Notes: a model not told the origin generated them from the sequence alone. Shown: positions 1-6,625, counted from the first letter of the stretch. The stretch: 6,973 bases of DNA from an uncultured Neomegalonema sp. (GCA_937958345.1 CALGNW010000205.1:1-6973), one strand, 5' to 3'. Translations and numbers: made by a program.

Positions 1-1662
1 CGGGTGCGGGTGGATGGTTAACGCAATGTCCTGAGCGTCCGCGCCCATCTCAATCGCGAGCGCAGCCTCGGCAATCAAATCACCCGCCGACGATCCGACA
101 ATACCCGCACCGACGATGCGATGGGTGTCAGGATCAAACAGCACCTTGGTAATCCCTTCGTCGCGGCCATTGGCGAGCGAACGGCCGGAGGCCGCCCATG
201 GGAAAACGCCCTTTTCGACCTTGATGCCCTGCTCCTTGGCCTGCAACTCGGTCAGCCCGACCCATGCCACTTCGGGGTCGGTATAGGCGACCGAAGGAAT
301 GACCTTTGCGTCAAAGGCAGATTTATGCCCGGCGCATACTTCGGCGGCAACCTTGCCCTCATGCACCGCCTTATGCGCCAGCATCGGCTGGCCGATAATA
401 TCGCCGATAGCAAAGATGTGAGGTACATTGGTCCGCATTGTTTTATCGGCGGCAATGAACCCGCGATCATCAACATCAACGCCTGCGGCCTCGGCATTCA
501 GTTTTTTGCCGTTCGGTATCCGGCCAACGGACACAAGAATCCGGTCATAGGTTTTGCCGAAGTTTTCGCCCTTGTCATCCTCGAATGTGACCTTCAGCCC
601 GTTCTTCTGGGCCTTTACATCGGTCACTTTGGTTTTGAGGAAGACTTCTTTGTATTTCGGATCGTTGATCTTGCGCCAGGGTTTGACCAGGTCAGGGTCC
701 GCTCCGGCCATCAGACCGTCGAGCAATTCAACAACGGTAATTTCAGAGCCGAGCGCCTGATATACCGTTGCCATTTCCAACCCGATAATGCCGCCGCCGA
801 TTACAAGCAACTTCTTGGGCACTTCAGCAAGTTCGAGCGCGCCCGTCGAATCCATAACGCGCGGATCATCATGCGGGATAAACGGCAGATGCACAGGTTC
901 GGAACCCGCCGCGATGATCGCCTTGTCAAAGCTGATCGTCTTCGTGCCGTCCTTGCCGTTGACGGTAATCATATTCGGGCCGTCGAATTTACCGTCGCCA
1001 TGAACGACAGTAACCTTCCGCGCCTTTGCCAGCCCGGACAAACCTCCGACCAGCTTGCTGACGATACCGTCTTTCCAGCCGCGCAGTTTATCAAGGTCCA
1101 CCTTGGGCTTGGCAAAAGTAATGCCATGGGCGCCCATATCCTCGGCCTCGGACATAACCTTGGCCGAATGCAGCAGAGCCTTTGACGGGATACAGCCGAC
1201 ATTCAGGCAGACGCCGCCCAGCACATCCCAACGCTCGATCAGAACAACCTTCAGGCCCAGATCGGCGGCACGGAACGCGGCGGTGTACCCACCGGGACCA
1301 GCACCAAGCACGACGACCTCGGCATGAATATCGCCCTGCGCCTTTGCCCCGCCCGCGACGGAATTTTCCTTGGGGATATTGGCAACTTCTTTCGGAGGAT
1401 CAGCGGCAGGCGCATCGCCTGCGCCTTCAACCTCGAGCGACAGCAGAACGCTGCCCTCGGCAACTTTATCGCCCTCTTTTACCTTCAGCGATTTGACAAC
1501 ACCCGCCTTCGGCGACGGCACATCCATCGCGGCCTTGTCACTTTCCAGCGTGACCAACGGGTCTTCGGCACTAACGGTATCGCCCTCGGCAACATGAATT
1601 TCGATAATCGGAACGCTGTCGAAATCGCCAATATCAGGGACTTTGATGTCTTCGGTCGCCAT
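1..1662 (-). CDS. lpdA: Dihydrolipoyl dehydrogenase (E3) with N-terminal lipoyl domain, 3' end cut by window
   Basis: E3 of the pyruvate dehydrogenase complex: it reoxidises the dihydrolipoyl arm of E2 using FAD and an active disulfide, passing electrons to NAD+ in the cytoplasm. I translated 554 residues without a stop. Residues 1 to about 78 are a lipoyl domain with the lipoylated lysine at K43 (ESDKAAMDVPSP). A Pro/Ala/Lys-rich linker of about 35 residues follows. The flavoprotein core starts near 115 with the FAD motif GAGPGG (120-125), the redox disulfide C152/C157 in GGVCLNVGCIPSK, the NAD motif GGGIIG (289-294) and the second FAD motif AIGD (418-421). The visible end is TIHPHP; H553 aligns with the family's catalytic base, and its partner Glu lies outside. 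By comparison with E. coli Lpd, roughly 25-30 residues are missing. The start is fixed by the lipoyl-domain N terminus and by a Shine-Dalgarno sequence overlapping the aceF stop. It is the third gene of the operon. E3 with a fused lipoyl domain is known from other proteobacteria, so it is not an anomaly. Confidence 0.97.
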   Translation of the reverse strand, partial: MATEDIKVPDIGDFDSVPIIEIHVAEGDTVSAEDPLVTLESDKAAMDVPSPKAGVVKSLKVKEGDKVAEGSVLLSLEVEGAGDAPAADPPKEVANIPKENSVAGGAKAQGDIHAEVVVLGAGPGGYTAAFRAADLGLKVVLIERWDVLGGVCLNVGCIPSKALLHSAKVMSEAEDMGAHGITFAKPKVDLDKLRGWKDGIVSKLVGGLSGLAKARKVTVVHGDGKFDGPNMITVNGKDGTKTISFDKAIIAAGSEPVHLPFIPHDDPRVMDSTGALELAEVPKKLLVIGGGIIGLEMATVYQALGSEITVVELLDGLMAGADPDLVKPWRKINDPKYKEVFLKTKVTDVKAQKNGLKVTFEDDKGENFGKTYDRILVSVGRIPNGKKLNAEAAGVDVDDRGFIAADKTMRTNVPHIFAIGDIIGQPMLAHKAVHEGKVAAEVCAGHKSAFDAKVIPSVAYTDPEVAWVGLTELQAKEQGIKVEKGVFPWAASGRSLANGRDEGITKVLFDPDTHRIVGAGIVGSSAGDLIAEAALAIEMGADAQDIALTIHPHP

Positions 1663-1669
1663 CGGTTTT

Positions 1670-1675
1670 CCCCTT
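1670..1675 (-). promoter_or_regulatory. Ribosome binding site of lpdA overlapping the aceF stop codon
   Basis: On the minus strand the aceF stop TAA runs directly into GGGG, giving AAGGGG seven bases before the lpdA ATG. The two reading frames are separated by only 11 bases. This arrangement is typical of translational coupling, where ribosomes ending on aceF help initiate lpdA. The coupling itself is inferred. Confidence 0.7.
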
Positions 1676-3011
1676 ATAGGATAATGTTGCGAATATCGCT
1701 GATCGCTTCTTTCAGTGTCACACAAAAGCGCGCCGCCAACGCGCCATCAATCGCACGGTGGTCATAACTGAGCGACAGCGGCAGCATATTGCGCGGTTTG
1801 AACTTGCCCTTCTCGGCGTCCCAGACGGGGGCCATTTTCGACCGGGTTACACCGAGGATTGCGACTTCCGGCGCATTTACGATCGGCGTGAACGACGTGC
1901 CGCCAATGCCGCCGAGCGATGAAATCGTAAAGCTCGCGCCCTGCATGTCGCCGCCCTTCAGCTTGCCATCACGGGCAGCTGCGGACAACTCGCCCAGTTC
2001 CTTGGAAATCTCGACGATACCCTTGCGGTCTGCGTCTTTGATCACCGGAACCATCAGGCCGTTCGGCGTATCCGCCGCAAAACCGATATTGCAATAGTGC
2101 TTGCGGATCAGCTTGTCACCGTCTGGGTGTAGCGAAGCGTTGACCTCCCAATGCTCGCGCAATGCCTTGACCGAAGCCTTGATCAGGAATGATAGCAGCG
2201 TCACGCGATAGCCCTGCGTCTTGGCCTTCGTGTCCATCTCTTTGCGGAACTTGTCGGTTTCGGTGATGTCCGCCTCTTCGTTATGCGTCACGTGCGGAAT
2301 GTTGAGCCATGAGCGATGCAGTGCAGGGCCGGAAATTTTTTGAATCCGGCTCATCTCGACGTCTTCGATCTTTCCGAACTTGGAAAAATCTATCGCCGGG
2401 ATCGGTGGAATGCCCATGCCGCCCGCAGCGGGAGCCGCACCGGCAGACCCGCCATTACCCGCAAGGTGACGCTTTAGGTCATCCCGGGTGATGCGGCCTT
2501 TTTCGCCCGTACCGGACACTTGATTGAGGTCAACTTCCAACTCGCGCGCGGCGCGGCGCACGGACGGCGAAGCATGCGCGGTCGAGAAATCGGAAAAGTC
2601 GGCCTTGCCAGCCAACGGATAGACACGGTCGGGAATATCAACGCCCGCATTGCCCGGTTGCGGCTGTGCGCCGCCGCTGCTGGCTGGTGCAGCCGGAGCA
2701 GGCGCTGCTTTCGCCGCCGCCGGGGCAGCCTTTTCCTCGGCCTTCGGAGCAGGTTTTTCCTCGGCTGCCGCAGGTGCGTCGGCATCGACGACAATAATCA
2801 GCGAGCCTTCTTTGACTTTGTCGCCAACGGCAACTTTCAACTCTTTGACGGTTCCGGCAATCGGCGACGGCACATCCATTGCCGCCTTGTCACTTTCAAG
2901 CGTCACAAGCGGGTCTTCGGGACTGACGGTATCACCGACAGCAACGTGAATTTCAATGACCGGCACTTCATCGAAGTCGCCAATATCGGGGACTGTTACG
3001 TCTGTCGCCAT
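1674..3011 (-). CDS. aceF: Pyruvate dehydrogenase complex dihydrolipoamide acetyltransferase (E2), single lipoyl domain
   Basis: E2 forms the core of the pyruvate dehydrogenase complex and transfers the acetyl group from its lipoyl arm to CoA. The 445 residues show the usual order. A lipoyl domain (about 1-78) carries K42 in ESDKAAMDVPSP. An Ala/Pro/Glu/Lys-rich flexible linker spans about 79-125. The peripheral subunit-binding domain (about 145-183, from ASPSVRRAARELEVDL to RITRDDLKRHL) docks E1 or E3. A Gly/Ala/Pro linker (184-207) leads to the catalytic acyltransferase domain (about 215-445). The active-site motif DHRAIDG lies at 417-423, with H418 and D422 catalytic. It has one lipoyl domain, where E. 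coli AceF has three; the E3 encoded next door carries another. The ATG is preceded by AAGGAAG. It lies 105 bp after aceE and 11 bp before lpdA. The context with homodimeric E1 makes pyruvate rather than 2-oxoglutarate the expected substrate. Confidence 0.97.
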   Translation of the reverse strand: MATDVTVPDIGDFDEVPVIEIHVAVGDTVSPEDPLVTLESDKAAMDVPSPIAGTVKELKVAVGDKVKEGSLIIVVDADAPAAAEEKPAPKAEEKAAPAAAKAAPAPAAPASSGGAQPQPGNAGVDIPDRVYPLAGKADFSDFSTAHASPSVRRAARELEVDLNQVSGTGEKGRITRDDLKRHLAGNGGSAGAAPAAGGMGIPPIPAIDFSKFGKIEDVEMSRIQKISGPALHRSWLNIPHVTHNEEADITETDKFRKEMDTKAKTQGYRVTLLSFLIKASVKALREHWEVNASLHPDGDKLIRKHYCNIGFAADTPNGLMVPVIKDADRKGIVEISKELGELSAAARDGKLKGGDMQGASFTISSLGGIGGTSFTPIVNAPEVAILGVTRSKMAPVWDAEKGKFKPRNMLPLSLSYDHRAIDGALAARFCVTLKEAISDIRNIIL

Positions 3012-3018
3012 GTGGAAT

Positions 3019-3025
3019 CTTCCTT
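3019..3025 (-). promoter_or_regulatory. Ribosome binding site of aceF
   Basis: The minus strand reads AAGGAAG seven bases before the ATG at 3011, a good Shine-Dalgarno match. It supports this start, which also gives the expected lipoyl-domain N terminus (MATDVTVPDIGDF). Confidence 0.7.
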
Positions 3026-3072
3026 TGTCCCGGTCGTCAAATTGGAAAGTGCCCCGCCCCCGGCGCGGCGTC

Positions 3073-3109
3073 TAGAAATAGAAATGGCCCTGCCGGCTAA
3101 AGCAGGGCC
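3073..3109 (-). terminator. Terminator-like hairpin between aceE and aceF
   Basis: In the minus-strand transcript, eight bases after the aceE stop, GGCCCTGC and GCAGGGCC form a perfect 8-bp GC-rich stem (3109-3102 with 3093-3086) around an 8-base loop. The stem is followed by ATTTCTATTTCT. The tail is U-rich but interrupted, so as an intrinsic terminator it looks weak. Because aceF and lpdA continue in the same direction only 60-70 bases further on, it may act as a partial terminator, an RNA-processing site or a 3'-end protector for the aceE message. The hairpin is seen directly; its role is inferred. Confidence 0.45.
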
Positions 3110-3116
3110 GCGCGCC

Positions 3117-5780
3117 CTAAACCCGCATGGGGTTCGGCTTGTCGGCGTCGATGCCGTATTTCTCAATCGCCTTTGCCACCGTCTTACTGTCCGACTTGTT
3201 CTCGTCGGCCAGCGCCCGCAGCGCCGCGACAGCAATGAATCGCTTGTCGATTTCAAAGAACTCACGCAGCTTTGCCCGATAATCCGAGCGCCCGTATCCA
3301 TCGGTTCCGAGCACCTTGAACGTGCCGGGGACGAAGGCGCGAATTTGATCGGCAAAGCTGCGCATATAGTCCGTCGATGCGACCACCGGATCATCACCCT
3401 GCGACTGGATACATTGCGTGATGTAAGGAACCTTAGGTTCTTCAAGCGGATTGAGCAGATTGAAACGCTCGCAGTCCAATGCGTCGCGGCGCAACTCGGT
3501 GAAGCTGGTCACGCTCCAGACATCGACGCGAACCCCGAAATCTTTCTCAAGCATCTCTGCGGCCTCAAGCGACTCGCGCAGGATCGCGCCCGACCCCATC
3601 AACTGAACCTTATGGCCCTTTTTCTTCTTGGATTTGCGCAGCAGGTACATCCCCTTTCGGATGCCCTCTTCCGCGCCCTCCGGCATATCGGGATGGCCGT
3701 AATTTTCGTTCATCACCGTCATGTAGTAAAAAACGTCTTCCTGTTCCTGCACCATACGGCGCAGGCCATCCTGCACGATCACAGCAACTTCGAACTGGAA
3801 GGTCGGATCGTAGGAAATGCAGTTCGGGATCATCGCCGATATCAGGTGGCTGTGACCGTCTTCGTGCTGCAAGCCCTCGCCGTTCAGCGTTGTGCGGCCC
3901 GACGTGCCGCCGATCATAAACCCGCGCGCGCGCATGTCGCCCGCCGCCCATGCCAGATCGCCGATGCGCTGAAATCCGAACATCGAATAATAGATGTAGA
4001 ACGGGATCATCTGGACGTTAGACGTCGAATAGGCCGTCGCCGCAGCAATCCAGCTTGCCATCGCACCGGCCTCGTTGATGCCTTCCTGCAGCATCTGGCC
4101 GTCGGTACTTTCTTTATAGTACATCAGTTGGTCGGCATCTTCGGGCTTATAAAGCTGCCCGACCTGACTGAAAATTCCGAACTGGCGGAACATGCCCTCC
4201 ATACCGAAAGTGCGGCTTTCGTCCGGCACAATCGGCACAACCCGTTTACCGATAATCTTGTCACGCAGCAGCGTATTGAGACAGCGGACGAACGCCATTG
4301 TCGTCGAAATCTCACGGTCACCCGACGATTTCATCAACGCACCGAATTTCTCCAGCCCCGGAACCTCAAGACTTTCATCCGTCTTCATGCGGCGGTTCGG
4401 CAGATACCCGCCAAGCGCCTTGCGGCGTTCGTGCAGATAATTGTCCTCGGGCGACCCCTTCTCAAATTTGATCAGCTTAAGGTCTTCAATGTCTTTCCGG
4501 CTCAGGTCCAGCGTAAAGCGGTCGTGAAACTGTTGCAGGTCATCGACGCCCATTTTCTTTTGCTGGTGCGTGATGTTCTGCGCTTCGCCGGCATTGCCCA
4601 TGCCGTAACCCTTGACGGTCTTGGCAAGGATCAGCGTCGGCTCGCCCTTGTGGTGAATTGCGGCGTTATAGGCGGCAAACACCTTACGCGGATCGTGACC
4701 GCCGCGCGTCAGCTTCCAGATCTTCGCATCGTCCCAATCGGCAACCATTGCCGCCGTTTCGGGATAGCGGCCAAAGAAGTTTTTACGGATGTAATCGCCG
4801 TCCTTGGATTTGAAATCCTGATATTCGCCGTCGACACATTCCTCCATCAACTGGCGAAGCATACCGCTGGAGTCTTTGGCTAACAGTTCATCCCAACCGG
4901 TTCCCCACAGGCATTTGACGACGTTCCAGCCCGCGCCTCGGAAATCGCCCTCCAGTTCTTGCACGATTTTTCCGTTACCGCGCACGGGGCCGTCAAGGCG
5001 CTGAAGGTTACAGTTGATAACAAAAATCAGGTTGTCGAGCTTTTCGCGGCCAGCAAGTGAAATCGCGCCAAGGGATTCCGGTTCGTCCATCTCGCCATCG
5101 CCCATGAAGGCCCAGACATGACGGTTGTCGGTTTCAGCCAGACCGCGCCCCTGCAGGTATTTTAGAAAGCGCGCCTGATAAATCGCCATCAGCGGGCCAA
5201 GGCCCATCGAGACTGTCGGAAACTGCCAATAATCCGGCATCAGCCACGGATGCGGATAGGAACTGATCCCGTTGCCGTCGGCCTCTTGCCGGAAATTCAA
5301 AATCTGATCTTCGGTCATGCGCCCTTCGAGGTACGAACGCGCATAGATGCCGGGTGCGGAATGGCCCTGAATAAACACCAAATCGCCACCATGGCCTTCA
5401 TGCTCGGCATTCCAGAAATGCATAAAGCCGGTGTCATAGAGCGTCGCGGCGGACTGGAAGCTGGCGATGTGTCCGCCCAGTTCCGAACTTTCCTTGTTCG
5501 CCTTGAGAACGACCATCGCCGCATTCCAGCGGATTGCGGACCTGATCTTTTTTTCCAGCTCGCGGTCGCCCGGATGGTCGGGTTGCTGTTCGGTGGGGAT
5601 CGTATTGAAGTATGCCGTGTTACGGGCAAACGGAACATGCGCACCGTTCCGGCGGGCCACGTCAACAGCAGCCTCCAGCAAGTCATCTGCGCGTCCCGAA
5701 CCCTCGAACGCTATTACAGATTCTATCGCGTCCTTCCATTCTTCGGTTTCCTGTGGATCGGAATCGACGCGATCAGACAT
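3117..5780 (-). CDS. aceE: Pyruvate dehydrogenase E1 component, homodimeric type
   Basis: E1 decarboxylates pyruvate on thiamine diphosphate and reductively acetylates the lipoyl arm of E2, the entry step from glycolysis to acetyl-CoA. The product has 887 residues, the same length as E. coli AceE as I recall it, and is collinear with it throughout. The thiamine diphosphate/Mg motif starts with GDGEMDEPES (G227-D228-G229) and ends with N256-C257-N258. Residues matching E. coli active-site positions are H104 (LGGHIASFQS), H140 (IQGHSAPG), H405, E570 (GINEAGA) and H639 (LQHEDGHSH). The N terminus (MSDRVDSDPQETEEW) resembles that of E. coli E1, a region implicated there in E2 binding. I chose the ATG at 5780 because GAGGAG lies six bases upstream and the family begins here. 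The frame stays open upstream to a TTG at 5894, but those 38 residues look like non-coding leader. It is the first operon gene. A lysine-rich surface stretch (717-724) is a minor peculiarity. Confidence 0.98.
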   Translation of the reverse strand: MSDRVDSDPQETEEWKDAIESVIAFEGSGRADDLLEAAVDVARRNGAHVPFARNTAYFNTIPTEQQPDHPGDRELEKKIRSAIRWNAAMVVLKANKESSELGGHIASFQSAATLYDTGFMHFWNAEHEGHGGDLVFIQGHSAPGIYARSYLEGRMTEDQILNFRQEADGNGISSYPHPWLMPDYWQFPTVSMGLGPLMAIYQARFLKYLQGRGLAETDNRHVWAFMGDGEMDEPESLGAISLAGREKLDNLIFVINCNLQRLDGPVRGNGKIVQELEGDFRGAGWNVVKCLWGTGWDELLAKDSSGMLRQLMEECVDGEYQDFKSKDGDYIRKNFFGRYPETAAMVADWDDAKIWKLTRGGHDPRKVFAAYNAAIHHKGEPTLILAKTVKGYGMGNAGEAQNITHQQKKMGVDDLQQFHDRFTLDLSRKDIEDLKLIKFEKGSPEDNYLHERRKALGGYLPNRRMKTDESLEVPGLEKFGALMKSSGDREISTTMAFVRCLNTLLRDKIIGKRVVPIVPDESRTFGMEGMFRQFGIFSQVGQLYKPEDADQLMYYKESTDGQMLQEGINEAGAMASWIAAATAYSTSNVQMIPFYIYYSMFGFQRIGDLAWAAGDMRARGFMIGGTSGRTTLNGEGLQHEDGHSHLISAMIPNCISYDPTFQFEVAVIVQDGLRRMVQEQEDVFYYMTVMNENYGHPDMPEGAEEGIRKGMYLLRKSKKKKGHKVQLMGSGAILRESLEAAEMLEKDFGVRVDVWSVTSFTELRRDALDCERFNLLNPLEEPKVPYITQCIQSQGDDPVVASTDYMRSFADQIRAFVPGTFKVLGTDGYGRSDYRAKLREFFEIDKRFIAVAALRALADENKSDSKTVAKAIEKYGIDADKPNPMRV

Positions 5781-5786
5781 AGAAAG

Positions 5787-5792
5787 CTCCTC
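5787..5792 (-). promoter_or_regulatory. Ribosome binding site of aceE, decides the start
   Basis: The minus strand reads GAGGAG, six bases before the ATG at 5780. This strong match favours 5780 over the in-frame upstream TTG at 5894, which has no comparable site. Confidence 0.75.
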
Positions 5793-5902
5793 GCTGGGTA
5801 TTATGTTGGGTAAAGTTCTATCGCGCGAATTGTTCCCTGCAAGGGCTTCATTGGTATGCCAGTCATTTAGACCGAATCTGACGAAAGACCGCAAACATCA
5901 AA

Positions 5903-5929
5903 AATATAGTTTCCCGCTGAAACTGTCAG
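5903..5929 (-). promoter_or_regulatory. Candidate promoter of the aceE-aceF-lpdA operon
   Basis: On the minus strand CTGACA (5929-5924) matches the -35 box at 5 of 6 positions. TATATT (5908-5903) matches the -10 box at 5 of 6. The spacer is short, at 15 bases; shifting the -10 to TATTTT gives 17 bases but only 4 of 6 matches. Transcription would start near 5896, leaving a leader of about 115 bases before aceE. The call is by eye, without experimental support. Confidence 0.4.
5908..5924. promoter_or_regulatory. Inverted repeat AGTTTC-N5-GAAACT within the aceE promoter, candidate operator
   Basis: Perfect 6-bp arms around a 5-base centre (CCGCT on the plus strand) fill the spacer between the candidate -35 and -10 boxes and touch both. 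A protein bound here would block RNA polymerase, which is the usual geometry of a repressor site. I do not recognise the motif as the site of a specific regulator, and no regulator gene lies in the window. Confidence 0.4.
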
Positions 5930-5948
5930 CAACAGCGAAAATTACCAT

Positions 5949-5988
5949 CGTGCCCGAATGGTTAGCGGTTTTTCCGCACGAATCGGGC
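5949..5988. repeat. Overlapping inverted repeats upstream of the plus-strand gene
   Basis: Three short dyads lie within 40 bases: GCCCGA/TCGGGC (5952-5957 and 5983-5988), CGTGC/GCACG (5949-5953 and 5976-5980) and GCGG-N5-CCGC (5965-5977). The first and second cannot form together. They sit just before the candidate -35 box of the plus-strand gene, so they could be a regulatory site, or the match may be chance in GC-rich sequence. Confidence 0.25.
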
Positions 5989-6016
5989 TGACACGTTGCC
6001 ATCGCCGCTCTCAAAT
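5988..6016 (+). promoter_or_regulatory. Candidate promoter of the DUF1203 gene
   Basis: CTGACA (5988-5993, 5 of 6 to the -35 consensus) and TCAAAT (6011-6016, 4 of 6 to the -10 consensus) are 17 bases apart. Transcription would begin near 6023, about 26 bases before the ATG. The position is right, but the -10 is weak. Confidence 0.35.
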
Positions 6017-6036
6017 GGACCCCACTCCAGCAAAAC

Positions 6037-6043
6037 AGAGAGG
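6037..6043 (+). promoter_or_regulatory. Ribosome binding site of the DUF1203 gene
   Basis: AGAGAGG lies five bases before the ATG at 6049 and supports that start. Confidence 0.6.
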
Positions 6044-6048
6044 CGGAT

Positions 6049-6531
6049 ATGTCCATCGTTTACACTCCTGTCCCGACCGGCATTGCAGATCACTTGCGAA
6101 AAGGAAAACCTGACAGTTACGGCCTTTTGCCCGAAACCCAAGTTTCGGATGGCGGCAGCAATCCGTGCCGACATTGTCTGAAGATGATCCCGGAAGGGGA
6201 ACCATTTCTGGTGGTCGCTCACCGACCCTTTGATACGCTCAACCCTTATACCGAAACGGGACCGATATTTCTCTGTAAGACTCCGTGCGAGAGGCCGTCG
6301 GATTTAACTGCCAAACCCGAAACCATGAATAGTCCAACCTATATTGTTCGAGGATATGACCGGAACGAGAGGATCGTGTACGGCACGGGCAGCGTCATCG
6401 CGACGCCGGATATTCAGGAGCGGGCTGCGACATTGTTCCGCGACGAGAGCATCGCGTTTATCCATGTAAGGTCGGCGAGCAATAACTGCTTTCACGTCAG
6501 GATCGACCGAAGCGGCATGCCGTCTGATTGA
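6049..6531 (+). CDS. DUF1203 family protein of unknown function
   Basis: A 160-residue, apparently soluble protein with no signal peptide or membrane segment. I recognise it as DUF1203-like from the run NPCRHCL (38-44), the GEPF segment (50-53), HRPF (58-61), YTETGPIF (67-74), C80 in TPCERP, IVRGYD (99-104), RIVYGTG (108-114) and the C-terminal HVRSASNNCFHVRID (139-153). This matches my memory of the family, whose members are about 155 residues long and unassigned in function. Cysteines are at 40, 43, 76, 80 and 147. The CxxC plus C80 and C147 could bind a metal or be redox-active, but that is inference. The gene diverges from aceE across 268 bp and converges on the thiolase with a 94-bp gap. 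It has its own Shine-Dalgarno sequence and a plausible promoter, so it is probably transcribed alone. Nothing in the sequence ties it to pyruvate metabolism. Confidence 0.9.
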   Translation: MSIVYTPVPTGIADHLRKGKPDSYGLLPETQVSDGGSNPCRHCLKMIPEGEPFLVVAHRPFDTLNPYTETGPIFLCKTPCERPSDLTAKPETMNSPTYIVRGYDRNERIVYGTGSVIATPDIQERAATLFRDESIAFIHVRSASNNCFHVRIDRSGMPSD

Positions 6532-6563
6532 CAGCCGCCGCAGATATCTCGCACGGCAAATAC

Positions 6564-6591
6564 AAAAACGGCCCGCCGATAGGGCGGACCG
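6564..6591 (-). terminator. Rho-independent terminator of the thiolase gene
   Basis: In the minus-strand RNA, CGGUCCGCC and GGCGGGCCG form a 9-bp stem (6591-6583 with 6577-6569) with one G-U pair and a 5-base loop. Five U residues (6568-6564) follow immediately. It begins 34 bases after the thiolase stop. On the plus strand the G-U pair becomes a C-A mismatch and the downstream tail is only modestly U-rich, so termination of the convergent DUF1203 gene here would be weaker. Confidence 0.85.
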
Positions 6592-6625
6592 TTCATGTTT
6601 ATCAATGCCGGAAATGGCGTGAAGG

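Noticed and set aside
121..1185. Plus-strand open frame of 354 codons antisense to lpdA
   Set aside because: The same register effect: it is the mirror of lpdA codons. The minus strand gives a complete chain of E3 motifs.
2520..4883. Very long plus-strand open frame (787 codons) antisense to aceE and the aceF 5' part, spanning the intergenic gap
   Set aside because: Its codons are in exact register with the minus-strand genes, so it stays open wherever TTA, CTA and TCA codons are avoided, as in GC-rich genes. The opposite strand encodes clear E1 and E2, and the antisense product shows no recognisable domain.
5835..5845. Small dyad CCCT-N3-AGGG in the aceE leader
   Set aside because: Arms of four bases are expected by chance at this length; no further structure supports it.
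5781..5894. N-terminal extension of aceE by 38 residues from a TTG
   Set aside because: There is no Shine-Dalgarno sequence before the TTG. The predicted transcription start lies only a couple of bases upstream, the extension does not resemble the E1 N terminus, and the ATG at 5780 has a strong ribosome binding site.
5863..5898. Short upstream open frame (ATG at 5898, 11 codons, TGA) in the aceE leader
   Set aside because: It would begin at or upstream of the predicted transcript 5' end, has no ribosome binding site, and its composition suggests no attenuation logic.
5962..6222. Minus-strand open frame of 86 codons in the divergent region and antisense to DUF1203
   Set aside because: It has no recognisable product and lies opposite the DUF1203 coding start; the plus-strand gene has the better ribosome binding site and family similarity.
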